A stretch of 64,000 bases of DNA from Callorhinus ursinus (GCF_003265705.1 NW_020312867.1:8903228-8967227), one strand, 5' to 3'. Numbered from the stretch's first letter, positions 42,866 to 54,449 are shown. Program-made: numbers and translations. Notes: generated by a model from the letters alone, not told the origin.

Positions 42866-43314
42866 GTTGTCCCCCTGGGGCTTCAACCCCCACCCTCAAC
42901 ATAGGATGCCTGCCCCAACCTAACAGTCCTGGAGCCCAGCCCCAGGTGAGGGCTCTGGGAATACTGTTGAGCAACTCGGAGAGATGGCCTCCCCATGACC
43001 AAAAGAGAACATGATAGAGTGAAACAAAAAGTACAACATGGGGAAGGCCAAGGCTACAGGACAAGCCATTTATCTGGCATCATCTGTCCACTGAGGCTGC
43101 CTTACCAACTCGCCCCACATCCACACCTCTCCTCCCGCCACCCAGCCACGCAGGCTGCTGCCCGGTCTTCACCCTGTGGCCTTGGGCAAGTGGCTTCACG
43201 TCTGAGCCTCAGTTTGTGCTCCTGGGAAATGCGATGGACTCTTCATCTTCAGGCTCTAGGGAGGGTTCCATAGAGAATAAACTTAAGACCCTTTGCAACA
43301 GCGTGTGTGGGACA

Positions 43315-43585
43315 GACAGCCGTCCACACACTCCCCATTCATGCTCACACACAGACATGCTCACACGTTCACAACCCCACACCTGCAGGCATTCACACAC
43401 ACACACACACACACTCTCATATTCAGACCCATGCAATTCACACCTACACACACCACTGCATTTACACACACGCATCCACACTCATACATTCACACTCATA
43501 AACTCACACGCATCCATACACAATCACACTCACCCCCCTACACACTCACTCACACACACACATTCACACCCATACACCAAGGCCA
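43315..43585. repeat. CA-rich degenerate microsatellite
   Basis: Runs of (CA), including cacacacacacacacaca near 43394-43414, mixed with CACATTCA and CACTCATA-type units. No constant long period was found. Confidence 0.85.
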
Positions 43586-43989
43586 GGTTCTTAGAGGAGC
43601 TCAACGGTGGTGGATCTCCCTTTCTGGCTGAAGCAATATTCCCAGCTCCCTCCTCCCTCATTAGCCTGGGGTGGCTCCCTCTTACCAACTTTGGGGAATC
43701 CCACACCCAGCCTGGCCTTGAGGCTCCTCTTCCTTACCCCCCACCTGACCTCTTTAAGGACACTTCCTTTTCCTCCCACGCCTGGACTGGACTGGACTCT
43801 CTGGCCAGCCTAGTCTGGCCAGGTACCAGGTGGAGCTACTTTTGACTGCCCTGGCCCCACGGTGAGTCACCCTCCCTCCTGCCTGGCCCCCAACCAGACC
43901 ACGAGCTCCCCAACACCAGAACGTCACTTCCTGCCTTTGGGACCCAGCCCCTGGGAGAAGGGGGACTGAAGCCCACCATGTGCCAGACG

Positions 43990-44110
43990 GGGTCCTGGGC
44001 ACTTGAATTCTTTATTCCTCTGAAGCTGGGCACTGTGTTGTCCATTTCACAGATAAGAAAACTAAGGTTCAGGGAGACGAAGAGACAAGATCACTCATTC
44101 AGCCAGTCAT
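43990..44110 (-). repeat. MIR fragment
   Basis: Antisense: 'ttgaattctttattcctctg', 'tgtccatttcacagataaga' and 'aaactaaggttcagggagac'. Confidence 0.55.
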
Positions 44111-44549
44111 TATTTCTCCAGCTCCTGTTGTGTGCCTGGCCCTGCAAACCTCTGGGGAAAACACGCTGAGTAAAGCTAGGCACACCCTTATGAGGTCATG
44201 GGGTGCGAGGGAGCCAGAGCATGTGGACGAGGGGATGTCCATGTGTAATTCTCAGGAAGTTACAAAACGGGATAGATACAAATACAGAATGGCAAAGCCA
44301 AACTCAGCCACACTCCTTGTAGAACTAACCAGGCCTCCAGTGGGCCTTCTTAAACAATGCCCCAGGAGGCATTGAAAGGAAGTTCCACCTTCTTTGCCTT
44401 TATTTCCAAGTATCGGATACTTTTTCTTATTACGAGAAAGTACACAGGCCTCACTTAGAGTGCACAGGCCAATCGAGGCCTTCTGAAGAGGAAACCCTGA
44501 GCTGAGGCCTAAAGAATGAGTAAGAATGAGCCAGATAAAGAGGGTGAGG

Positions 44550-44970
44550 TGAAGCCAGCGCTTCGCAGAAGCGATCCTTCCAGCCCCTGCCAAGCTCTGC
44601 CGCCTCGTCTTGCATCACTCCCCCCATCACTCCTTGCACTGGCGACACAATTCCTGGAATGAACCACAGGGCCTTTGCCCTGGCTACTCCCTCTGCTTGG
44701 AACACCTGCTGGGGACTCCTTCCTGCTTCTCCTCCAGTGCAAAGACTGGGCTGAGTTCCCCTGTTAAACACCACCATAACAACCCTATCCAGAACCTCTC
44801 TTGGTACCCCTGGTGACTCTTTGTAGCTTGATACTGACCTTGTGGTTCCTTGATTAACATCCCCCTCCTCCACTGCCCTGGGAGCTGCCTCAGGGCATGG
44901 AGGGTGTTGGCTTTGCTCACCAGTAACACTCCTGCGCCTAGCGCATGGGATGCATCCAATAAATATTTTT
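44550..44970 (+). repeat. LINE L2 3' end
   Basis: Sense L2: 'gggcctttgccctggctact', 'ccctctgcttggaacacctg', later 'gggagctgcctcagggcatg' and 'tccaataaatatttttggga' at the end. Confidence 0.75.
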
Positions 44971-45085
44971 GGGATGGATGTGAGGAGGGAGAGAAGGATG
45001 GGAGGGAGGGAGGACGACTGGGTGGATGGAGGATGGGTGTGTGGGTGGGAAGGAAGGAAAGAAGGAAGCGGGGAGGGAGGAAAGG
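44970..45085. repeat. Purine-rich simple repeat (GGAT/GGAG/GGAA)
   Basis: Directly follows the L2 end. Mixed units such as 'gagggaggacgactgggtgg' and 'ggaaggaaggaaagaaggaa'. Confidence 0.75.
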
Positions 45086-45089
45086 TGAG

Positions 45090-46260
45090 TAAGGAGAGCA
45101 TGTGGAAAAGCCCAGAAGCTGGAGACTGCAGGGCCTCTTAGGAGAACAGAAAGTGCCCCAGCTGGTAGGTCTGGAACTAGGATTCAAACCCCAAGCCATC
45201 TGACTTTCCCCACTGAGTCACTCTGCCTTTCATCATGATCCTAGGTTCAGAGCAATCACTTTTTTAAAAAATGGATGTGTGCCCCCCAACAGGCAGAGGG
45301 GCCAGTGACCCTTGTCTGAGACTTTGATGCCTCCTCTGGGGAGACTGGGGCCATACTTAGAAAACATGATGAGAGATCCCAAAGATCTTCCTCTACCCTG
45401 AGATGGCACAACCCCGCGGCGGCCGGCCCAGCTTCCAAGCTGGTGGGGCTCAGCCGCCTGCCCGGCACACACGTCCTCCTGGCCCCGCATCAAGGAAAAG
45501 CAGCCAAGCCCTCACGGGGGAAGGTGCCGTTCCCAGCCACCCGGGCCATCTGCCCCCACGGGCCACTCTGGGCAGGGTCCGCTGGTGTGGCTGCCGGTCG
45601 CGGTCGCATGGCTCTGGGCCACAGACCTGTCTCCAGAAGGAGGAGGGGTGAGGGCTTAACGGCGAACGGGCTGGGGCCCCACAGAGGCTGTCGCCTCCAT
45701 CCCGCCCCAGCTCCCGGGTGCCAGCAAATGGGCCCCGCGCACGTGCGATGAACGCATTACCGCCAAGATCATGTGCGGAAGGCAGAGCCGCTGTGGCGGT
45801 CGGGCCCGGACCTGCCATTACCCCAGGACCTTTCGCTGGAAAATTTTTCTTGGGGCAATTAAATCTTCAGCTGTCTCCTCGCAGGGAGTGCCTGCTTGCA
45901 TTTTAATTATCCTTAAAAGAGAGAAGTAGGGGAAAGGACACAAGGCAAAGAATTAAAAAATAACAAATCTGCTTTATAAACACAGCCATCATCTCGCCGC
46001 TGTGCATCTATTCAGAGGGCTGCTCCTCAAAGCCCTTGACCCTTTGCGCTCCCGGCTCCCTGGGGCGGTGGAGGGGGCCCCTCCTGGGGGGACAGACGGG
46101 GGGGGGGGGGGGGGGGGGGGGGGCGTGGGAGAGAGCACTGCTCGGGTGTGGCTGCGGGTCTTCCCTGCGGGGCCGCAGCGCAGCTCAGGGTCCTGCTGGG
46201 TCCTCACCACCCGCCCTGAAGTGGAAGTTACTGCCCTAGTTTTCCAGATGAGAAAATAAT
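45090..46260. other. Intergenic, mostly unique sequence with a poly-G run
   Basis: From about 45240 to 46090 I recognise no repeat. The part 45720-46010 alternates GC-rich and AT-rich segments without open-frame structure and looks like candidate conserved non-coding DNA (see findings). A run of 26 G lies at 46098-46123. Confidence 0.5.
46098..46123. repeat. Homopolymer G, 26 bases
   Basis: Uninterrupted G run preceded by gacagac and followed by cgtggg. Runs of this length are rare, unstable and hard to sequence, so the exact count is doubtful. Confidence 0.9.
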
Positions 46261-46261
46261 C

Positions 46262-46860
46262 GGTAATAGGATGAGCTACAGCAATAAAAAGGAACAAAGT
46301 ACTCATGCATGCAACAACACGGATGGGTCTCCAAAAACGTTATGCTGGGCGCCTGGTGGCTCAGTCATTAAGCGTCTGCCTTCTGCTCAGGTCATGATCC
46401 CAGAGTCAGGTTCCCTGCTCAGCGGGGAGTCGGCTTCTCCCTCTCCCTCTCCCTCTGTGCGTGCTCTCTCTCTCTCTCTCCCTCTCTCCCTCTCTCTTGC
46501 TCTCTCTCTCTCTCAAACAAATAAATAAAATCTTAAAAAAACAAAACAAAACGTTATGCTGAGCAGAAGGAGCCAGACCCTAAAGGGTGCACACTGTGTG
46601 ATCTCATTGATATCAAGTTCTAGAACCAGCAAAACTGATCTACCATGCCAGAGAGAGAGAAATGGGGGCTGGGGAAGAGGAGGGGTTTGGCCGAAGGGGC
46701 AGAGGGCACTTCTGGGGAGATGCAAATGTCCTTTAGGTTGATTGAGGTGGTGCTTACGTGGGTGCATGTAGCCATCAATACTCATCGAACAGTACACCTA
46801 AAACGAGTGCATTTTATTATTTGTTATATCTCAATAAAGTAGATTCAATAATAATAAAAC
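46262..46860 (+). repeat. LINE L1 (old) 3' end, split by a SINE
   Basis: The left part (46262-46346) reads 'gagctacagcaataaaaagg' and 'aacaacacggatgggtctcc'. The right part (46561-46860) reads 'gagcagaaggagccagaccc', 'cacactgtgtgatctcattg', 'tcgaacagtacacctaaaac' and 'tatatctcaataaagtagat'. Together they form a typical 3' end of an old L1, interrupted by the CAN-SINE. Confidence 0.75.
46347..46547 (+). mobile_element. CAN-SINE
   Basis: Sense element: 'gggcgcctggtggctcagtc' head, 'cttctgctcaggtcatgatc', a shortened middle, a long CT/TC tract, 'aaacaaataaataaaatctt' and an A-rich tail. The target-site duplication aaaacgttatgct flanks it (46334-46346 and 46548-46560). Confidence 0.93.
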
Positions 46861-46864
46861 AATG

Positions 46865-47090
46865 TCAGTTAATGTTTATCTAGACTTCCTCCGTGCCAGT
46901 CCTTATAGTCAGCGCTTCCCATGTGCAAAGCTACTGGGCCCCCACGCCAAACTGCGACACAGGCATTGTGAGGGCCCCCGTTTCCCAAATGAAGAAACTG
47001 AGGCACAAGGAAAGTTACGGAATTTTCCCAAGGTGATGAGGCTAGAAAGAGGCAGAGCATGGGTTCAAATCCAGACAGGCTGACGACAGG
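46865..47090 (-). repeat. MIR fragment
   Basis: Antisense: 'gcattgtgagggcccccgtt', 'tcccaaatgaagaaactgag' and 'gagcatgggttcaaatccag'. Confidence 0.7.
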
Positions 47091-48470
47091 GCCTTATAGT
47101 TTTGAAAGCAAAGTTCAAAGTCACCCAACTAATTAGTCCTAGAGGCAGGATTCAATCCCAGGGCCTTTCCAACATGGCACAGCTGTCGGAAGCGGAAAAC
47201 TCATTCATTCAAGAAAGATTTACCCAGCGTCTAACTGTAGGTTATAGTGTGGACACATGGGGAGCAAGAGAAAAGTCCCAGGCCCTTGGGGCGTCTGTGG
47301 GGGGAGGGCATCACCAGATAATCACAAAAGAGTTGCAGTCAGCGAGGTGCGCTCGGAAGGGGAGGTTACAGGGCACCCAAACGAACAGGGAGTGAGCCCA
47401 AGACCACAACCTCTTGTCTCCTCTCGTATTTGTGTGACAACGGTACTGCTCGGGCTTGCACCACATTCCTGAGCCACCCGCTCCTCACTTGGGTTCCCTT
47501 CCAAGCTGTGTATTCTGCTGATGCGGAACAAGTTCTAAGGTCTTGTCTTTCAAGAGATGTGGAAAGGCCCTTTGAAATCTCCGCCTGCTCTGAGCACCTT
47601 GGGCCTGCAGCTCAGCTATTTTAGGAATGGCCCCTGCGCATTCCCCTGGCCCGGCAGCCCGGGGTCACATTCCAGCCTGCTGGGAATAGAACGTGGGGCA
47701 GGGGCGACAGCTGGGAGCGCCCGGGCCCCAAAGGGAAGACCTTTGCCTTGAGCCAAGCACCCAAGTCCCTGGGAGACCCACGTTGCCTTGCCTCCAGGAA
47801 ATCGAACATGGCTTTCAGCCCGTTCCCTGAACATTTACAACTTTGCTGGTAGCTACCATGTGTTGAGGGCCTGGGCTGGGCACTTTGGTTACGTGATACG
47901 ACTTACTCCTCTCAGGAGCCCTAGACCACCACCCAGGGTTCCCAGGTGAGCACAGAGAAGGGAGGTGACTTGCCGGAGATCACACGGTGCTGGCGCCTGG
48001 GCCCCTCTCCTGCCGTCCAGCACCTCCCGAATCTCACCTTGGCCCCTCTCCTCCTGTCGAGATCATCACTCTACTCCACTGAGTGTATATGTTTTTGGAA
48101 GTCAGACGCTCTGGATTCATTTTCTGGGCCCCCCCCACACACACACTTTCCATCCAGCTGTGTGACCTTGGGCAACTTTCTCCACCCCTCTGTGTCAGGG
48201 TCCTCCTCTGTAGAAAGGCCCCTAAAACTCTCCCTACAACAGAGGATTGTCATGAAGCTCAAATGAGACGGGAAATGTAAACATGGTTACAGCCAGGCCC
48301 AGATGATTGCGAGTCCTCCACACCCGGTAGTTCTTCCTATTATTGACATAAATGGGCTCCTACCCAATGACTTTATGTATCTGTGGCACCTTTCCAAGTA
48401 ACACACAGAGACCGACCTCACGCTTTTAAACAGCTTCATAGTATTCTTATTTAGTTGTTCATCCATGTGT
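47090..48470. other. Intergenic DNA with MIR pieces
   Basis: MIR-like pieces occur near 47820-47990 (antisense) and 48085-48330 (sense: 'ccagctgtgtgaccttgggc', 'gtgtcagggtcctcctctgt'). No gene signal is seen. The rest is unremarkable. Confidence 0.55.
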
Positions 48471-48474
48471 TTAT

Positions 48475-48910
48475 TTGCCGAACAATGGCAGCTTCTAGAC
48501 GCCAGGCCAGGACACGCAACACATAAAGCGGCTCTCGGTTCTAGTGGGGGAGACAATCCACAAGTACACAAACAAATACTCGAGATCAATTCACCTTGTG
48601 CGGAGGGCTTGGAAGAAAATAAGAGGGGGCAGAGAGATGGAGAGGTACTGATAGGAAGGAAAAACTATTGGATACAGGGCTCTGATTCCCTGAGGACATG
48701 ACGGGGCACGTTCCTACTGCCACCCGCCGAAAGAGAAGGGGGAGGCAGAGGAGGAACCTGGGCTCGGAGACTCCAGGCAGAAGGAACAGCAAGGGCAAAG
48801 GCCTTGCGGCTGGACTGAGCATCGTGTGGTTTGACTGGAGGCAGAGAATGAGCATCTTTGAAATGGTGGTGGAGGGGCAGGCTGGGGCCACGGTGAGGAG
48901 CTGGGGGCTT
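48475..48910 (+). repeat. Ancient interspersed repeat, 'gtgcaaagg' family
   Basis: Ordered motifs: 'cacgcaacacataaagcggc', 'tggcaggagaca'-type region replaced by 'gggggagacaatccacaagt', 'ccaggcagaaggaacagcaa', 'gggcaaaggccttgcggctg' and 'tggtggaggggcaggctggg'. Confidence 0.55.
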
Positions 48911-48919
48911 ATCTTGAGA

Positions 48920-51900
48920 TACTGAAATAAGAAGCCGCTAGACCATGGGAGCAGTCTGCTCTAACACGGCTTTTTGCAAACTGCCCTGGTTGCTGGGCAG
49001 GAACGGATCACAGGAGTGGTCATGGAACAAGGAGGACTCTCACGAAGTCCCCATTGACGGAGGTCTGGGCTCCTGCTATTTTTTTCCCCTACTTGCAAAC
49101 AATTTTGCAGTAAACATCACAGCACAGCACTTCCTAGAATTGGGATGGTCGGCTTTAACACGCCAACAGTTTTTATCCTGGTGTCCAGATTGCCACACCG
49201 CAATGCGTGGCACCTCCCACCCCACGTGCAGGCGTTCCAGCTGCCGCCCCCAACCGGCTCCACCTGCTTTGCTCCAGGCTACACACTCCCCCCAGCCTTT
49301 CCAGCCCTGGCACAAACCCAGTCCTGAATGCATTTGTAGTTCTTGAGGCAATCTGGAAGTATACGGCGTGGAGAAGAAAATCTCAGAATCAGGCTAAGTG
49401 GCTAAAAAGACTGCCCAGGGGACGCCTTTTCTAGTAGGAGTCAGAGACAGGCCTCCAACACTCCCAGAATGGCCAATTCGCCCCTATTCTTTCAACCACG
49501 GAGCAGTTGCTTTTTTTTTTTTTTTTTTTTCCTCCTTCTGTTCAGCCGTGAAAATCAGGCACGGCACAGAGATGACATTGAAAACAGGCCCTGGGTTTTT
49601 ATACATGACGGAGGGACTAGTTGGAAAACCCTCCTCTCGACCACTCTCTGAGCACCAGGTCTGGAGAGAGCAGCTGTCCCCTGAGCCCTCTGCCTCCCCC
49701 CTCGGGGGCCCCCGTCTGTATCCCCCGGCTGCGGCCACCACCTGCCCGCGGGTCTCCCGGCTTCCATTCCAGGCCTGCTCCGCTGCCGATTTCCTTTCCA
49801 TAAGTGGCCTTTTAAAAGAAAGCATTCCCTATTCATCAGCAGTGTGGAAGCACAATTTTACTATTTTTCTCACCATTTCGGGCTTGTTTCTGTTGTTTAT
49901 TTTCGGGAAGGGGAAGGAGTGCTGAGATCTCAGTCACTCACAACCGGTGTGCATGATTTTAATCTTGGCCTTGGGAGATGCTTTTGAAGATGTTATCTTT
50001 CCAAGACTGACCTGGTGAGTTACTTGAGAGAAGATATTGCAACAGACTGTTCTTAATATTTTATCTTTTAAGACAAGGGACTTTTGTGGTTTGTTCTTTT
50101 TTTTTTTTTTCCCATAGCAAAATAGCTGGATGGCAAAGTCTTTGACACAGAGAGGAATTATTATTCATTACCTGCTTAAGAGATGTCAGCGGCCAGATGG
50201 GACGCATTGTCTCATTTTGTCTTCTCAGCAACTCTGTAAGGGAGGTGTGAGTTTTGTACACATTTTACAGGTGAGAAACTGAGCCATCGAGGAGCTGACT
50301 TACTCAAGAGCCAGTCAAGGGCGGAACTGGGAAGCACATGGGGTGCTCCCAGGGCCCTCCCTTTGTGATCACGGTTTTCACCAGCCACGGGGCCTTGAAC
50401 TGTGTCAGCCTAGCTGACTTGGAACTGCGTGCCCCAGAATTCCTTTCCCGTATGGTTTGGGGTGATAGTGGTCCCGTGCCACATTTTGCTCCAGGTTTCG
50501 AAGACATGGGTGAGGAAGCCACCATCGTTTTAGGCTCTGGAGGTCGGTGCAGGGCTCACGCGTGTTGTCGCTGACTTGCTTGTTCATCTAGTTGGCAGGG
50601 GGTGGGGGTGAGGGGTTGAGAGGTGCGGGGTAAGGGATGGGAGGCTCAGCGCTCAGATTGCCAGGACCCCGCAGCTCCCACCCAGATCTTCAGCTCCTCC
50701 AAGTCCTGGGCCAGGGGCTCCGGCCCTCCCCTGTGACAGATCTGTAGACACAGCTGGTGCACTGTGGGTGTGGAGGTGACAACTCCCACATGGTGTGAGG
50801 TCACAGCCCTGTGATGAATTCCTCCCTCCAGATCACTCATAAAGGCTCTGCTTCTCCAGTGGGACCCTGACTGATCCACAGGACGAGTTCTGATTTTATT
50901 TGGAAAGTGGCCCGCTCCCCTCCGCCTAGATTCGACAGGTTTAGCAAATAAAAATACAGAACAGCCAATTAAATTTGAATTTCAGACACACAAAAATGAA
51001 GACTTTTTTAGTGTGAGTGTATCTCAGGCAATATTTGGGGGCATACTTACACTAAAAATGATTTGTTGTTTGAGATTCAAATGTCACTGGGCGTGGGCAG
51101 CCTGTATTTTATCTGGACACCCTCTCTCCATCCCCCCAATAGATGCCCTTCCAGGGAGACCCCCATAATGGAGCCTCTTCCAATTTGACAGACAGGACAA
51201 GAACATTTGAGTAAGCACTCGGTCAGCATGTGAGAGGATGTAGGACAGGCTGCATTTGGTCCTAACAGGGTCTCAGTTTCTCCCTCAGGCTACATTGTGA
51301 AGCTATGAAGTCCCCAGGGAACCCCGACTCCACATGTTGATCATCATCACCTTCAGGACAACGTCCTGGTTCCTTACTGAGGCATCCGAGGGCCCAGCCT
51401 GCCACCAGACCTCACCTGGTGCCCAGCTCACACAACCACCTTGAAAGACTTGATATTTCCCCAAAGACAATCTTCTCACCCCTAGGGCTTTACCTTGACT
51501 CTTCATGCCTTGAATGCCTGTCTCTCCCTTGAATGCTATTTAAACTCCTATTCACCCTTTACACCGCTAATGCCACTTCCTCCCAGAAGTCTTCCCTGAC
51601 CACTGCAGGCAGAGAGACACCAGCTTTCACCTCTCTGTCCCTTTGGGCTTCTTTCAAGCTTACATTACCATGGAATCACAGCTTATGCATGTTTAATATC
51701 CTCTTAAGAGAAAAGAAAGATGAATAATTAAAACACCAGTGGCCCAAGGGGCACGGGTATGTTCTGACCGGATGTGAGATACAGGTGAGAATCTGTTCTC
51801 TGGGGCTCAGTCCCCTGGGGTCGCTCATCCTAGAACTACCTGGCCTAAGTTCAGATTCCACCCCTACTATTTACTACCTGTATAACCTGAAACAAGCTGC

Positions 51901-52540
51901 TACCTCTCTGTGCCTCAGTCTCCCTATCTGTACAGTGGGTGTAAGAACACCAGCTTCATAAGGTTGGGAGGGTTTACAACACATCAGGTGCTCACAGTGG
52001 TGCCTAACGCCCACTAACATCATACCAGGCCCATGAGCTCAGGGGCGGAAGAGCAGCCTGGTCCAGCCCTGCAGAAAAACCTGGCCGTGCCAGACTCACC
52101 AGGAGACATCCCCAACCCGGTGTCTCCGAAGGCTACATCAAGTGCAATTTTTATTCTACTTGATTTTTGCTTTCCAAGCTGACTCTATCAAATAGCACCT
52201 TCCGAGGAATATAACCAGCAGACAGTTCTGAGCTAAAACCTCCATCCTGCCAGTTCTAGTGGTGTGAACTTGGGCAAATCATTTCAGCCCTGCTCATTTC
52301 CACAGCCAAGTGGAGATGGTGTCCCCACCTTGCAGGGCTGGGAGGAGTTACCTACCACCTGCGCTAATACATTTGCAACCTGGCGGCTTCTAGTATTTTA
52401 CTCTTCATGCAGCTGGTATCACACCGTGTCGCATTTTCAGTTCACGTGGGTTCCCCCGACAACCGGGGGGAGGATGGGCATTAGCTGCAATTAGTCTGGG
52501 CTGCCAAGGCCAATTCTGTTCTTGGAATCAAGGAGGCATC
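48920..52540. other. Intergenic DNA, no gene seen
   Basis: Contains a T-run at 49509-49530, a T-run near 50097-50110, an L2-like fragment at about 51480-51700 and a MIR at 51820-52040 (sense: 'tacctctctgtgcctcagtc', 'tccctatctgtacagtgggt'). The part 49840-50050 is free of repeats I recognise. Open frames here, including one of 175 codons at 49398-49925, show no domain. Confidence 0.6.
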
Positions 52541-52550
52541 CATATATGTG

Positions 52551-52700
52551 GAAGGAGGGAAGGAAGGAAGGAAGGAAAGAAGGAAGGAAGGAAGGAAGGA
52601 AGGAAGGAAGGAAGGAAGGAAGGAAGGAAGGAAGGAGGAAGGGAGGGATGGAGGGAAGGAAGGAAGGAAGAGGAAAGGGAGGGAGGGAGGGAGGGAGGAT
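52551..52700. repeat. (GGAA)n / (GGGA)n polypurine microsatellite
   Basis: About 150 bases with only A and G except for a single T, mostly GGAA units (52551-52638), then GGAG/GGGA-rich. A long homopurine strand of this kind can form triplex or slipped structures and is likely length-variable. Confidence 0.95.
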
Positions 52701-52709
52701 CGACCACTT

Positions 52710-53390
52710 TCTCCCCAGGCTTGTCTGACAACAATATGATAATCAGAGGAATGGATCAACAGCCCCTGTTCATTCTCATATCTCTTTTCTGGAATCACAA
52801 CCTAGGTTTGTAGCTGTCTAATTTATTATTATATGGTGCAGTGTGGGGTAATTATATGCTGTGGTATAATTTGTTATAACTTGGACTGAGGCCTATAACC
52901 GTATAATTTATTATTATACAGTACAGTGTTGAATAATACGAAGAGTATATAATTTATTTCAGGCTTACGAGCCTAACCTGTAATCCAAATGCAGCACGCA
53001 GTCTATGTGGATGAGTTCATGTTTCCACAGAAGCCTCAACTTAGGGATTTCTTCGTTGCCAAGTTCTTTCCTTGGGCTTCTCGGAACTCCTAGCCAAGAC
53101 TTGCAGAGTTCCTGATACTGTGTGAGTGAAGCTAGAATCTCAGGCAGCCCCAGCGCATGCTGAGTGGGGCTTAGGTGTCACCCTGCCCAGCCGGGCAGCA
53201 GGTGCAGAACCATGATCAAAACCCAGTTCCCTGAATCCCCAGCAGGACCTCCTGGATGGCAGCATCTCCATGCATTTATTCGATAGCTACTTTTGTTCTG
53301 TTCTCAGCCCTGGGGATACATCGCCTTGAACCAGAAAAGGTTTCCGCTCGCACAGCTTGCATTCTGACGGCTGAGCGCTCGTTTCTCTCC
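52710..53390. other. Intergenic DNA, partly AT-rich
   Basis: The part at 52810-52960 contains near-repeated segments ('aatttattattatatggtgc' and 'aatttattattatacagtac'), a local direct duplication of about 75-90 bases. 53250-53390 resembles the front of the ancient 'ctggggatacatcgcc' repeat. No gene is seen. Confidence 0.5.
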
Positions 53391-53394
53391 GGTC

Positions 53395-53540
53395 CCTGTT
53401 TCTCCAAGTATGGTTCCTGGGCCTGCATCATCTGGGGGCCAGTTAGAAACACAGACTCTCAACCACCTTGATCTCCTGAATCAGAGTAACATTTTAACAG
53501 AACCCCTGGCGATTCATACACACTTGAGAAGCTCGGCTTG
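53395..53540 (+). mobile_element. MER5A-like DNA transposon remnant
   Basis: Sense copy: 'ctccaagtatggttcctggg', 'cctgcatcatctgggggcca', 'ctgaatcagagtaacatttt' and an end at 'tacacacttgagaagctcgg'. Confidence 0.75.
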
Positions 53541-53668
53541 AGCTTCTACACAAATCAGGAAAACTGTTTCCTTCTGTACATGCCCCTGCCCTCCAAATAT
53601 ATACCCACTCACCGAGCTTTAAACAGCAAAGTTCCTTCTCTCCCTGGGGCTTTTTTTCTAAAGAACAT

Positions 53669-53694
53669 CTTTTTTTTTTTTTTTTTTTTTTTTT
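53669..53694. repeat. Homopolymer T run
   Basis: About 25 T in a row in an AT-rich stretch, followed by a 12-base A run near 53738-53749. Possibly the remains of retroposed tails. Confidence 0.8.
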
Positions 53695-53891
53695 GGGTCA
53701 AAAATTTTTCTTTTTTAAATTTTTTAAAAGTCACCAAAAAAAAAAAAACACTCACAAAGGAGAAAATCGAAATTACCCAGGATCCCACTACCCAGAGATA
53801 ACACTGTTCATATTTTAATGGCTAATTCATCAGACATTTCTCATACATGCATAGACATATTTTTTAACGAAACTTCAAGAACAGGTGGAAC

Positions 53892-54083
53892 GGGGCGCCT
53901 GGGTGGCTCTGTTGGTTAAGCATCTGCCTTCGGCTCAGGTCATGATCCCAGGGTCCTGGGATCGAGCCCCACACCGGGCTCCCTGCTCAGTGGGGAGCCT
54001 GCTTCTCCCTCTACCTGCCACCCCACTTGTGCTCTCTCTCGCTAGCTCTCTCTCTCAAAAAAAAAAAAAATCTTAAAAAGGGA
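53892..54083 (+). mobile_element. CAN-SINE
   Basis: Full-length sense element: 'ggggcgcctgggtggctctg' head, 'cttcggctcaggtcatgatc', 'ccagggtcctgggatcgagc', a CT tract and an A-rich tail with tcttaaaaaggg. The flanking duplication is imperfect (aagaacaggtggaac at 53877-53891, aagagcaaatggaac at 54084-54098). Confidence 0.92.
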
Positions 54084-54106
54084 AAGAGCAAATGGAACAA
54101 TATAGA

Positions 54107-54290
54107 GCAATGGTTCTCCAAATTCAGCATGCATCTGCCTAGAAAGCTTGCTCGAACACACATCGCTGGACCCCCTGCCCGCTTGCCAGAGCTTCTGGTC
54201 AGAAGGCCCTGAGTGGGCCTGGGGCTTCGCATTTCTAACAGGTTCCGGGTGACTCAGAGCTGCTGGTCCAGAGACCACGTTTTCGGATCT
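54107..54290 (-). mobile_element. MER5A-like DNA transposon remnant
   Basis: 'caatggttctccaaattcag' at one end. Internal 'cgcatttctaacaggttccg' and 'gagctgctggtccagagacc' match the antisense element at 31786-31960. Confidence 0.7.
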
Positions 54291-54449
54291 GCTGGCAGGG
54301 CTGTTAAGGTCTTGGCCTCTGGGGTTTAGCATTAGGGGCTGGAGTCCTGGCTCTACCCCCGACTACCTGCCCGCAGGGAAGTCATTGGGCTTGGCGCTCT
54401 GGCTTCTGCATCCGCAAGGACGCCAGCTGCCTCATAACATTATGGGAAG

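Larger units (their letters stand above)
40166..43990. other. Intergenic DNA, mostly ancient repeats
   Basis: No gene is seen. MIR pieces lie at 40365-40560, 40790-41020 (antisense), 41080-41280 (antisense) and about 42120-42310. An old L1 3' end lies at about 42680-42865 and a CA-rich block at 43315-43585. 41290-42100 holds no repeat that I recognise with confidence and no coding signal. Confidence 0.7.

Noticed and set aside
43216..43845. 209-codon His/Thr-rich frame
   Set aside because: Translation of the CA-rich microsatellite.
44451..45101. 216-codon minus-strand frame
   Set aside because: It is the antisense of an L2 tail plus a purine-rich simple repeat; the serine/proline-rich end is the repeat.
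52481..52798. Lys/Glu/Gly-rich or Phe/Leu/Pro/Ser-rich repeat proteins
   Set aside because: Translations of the GGAA microsatellite.
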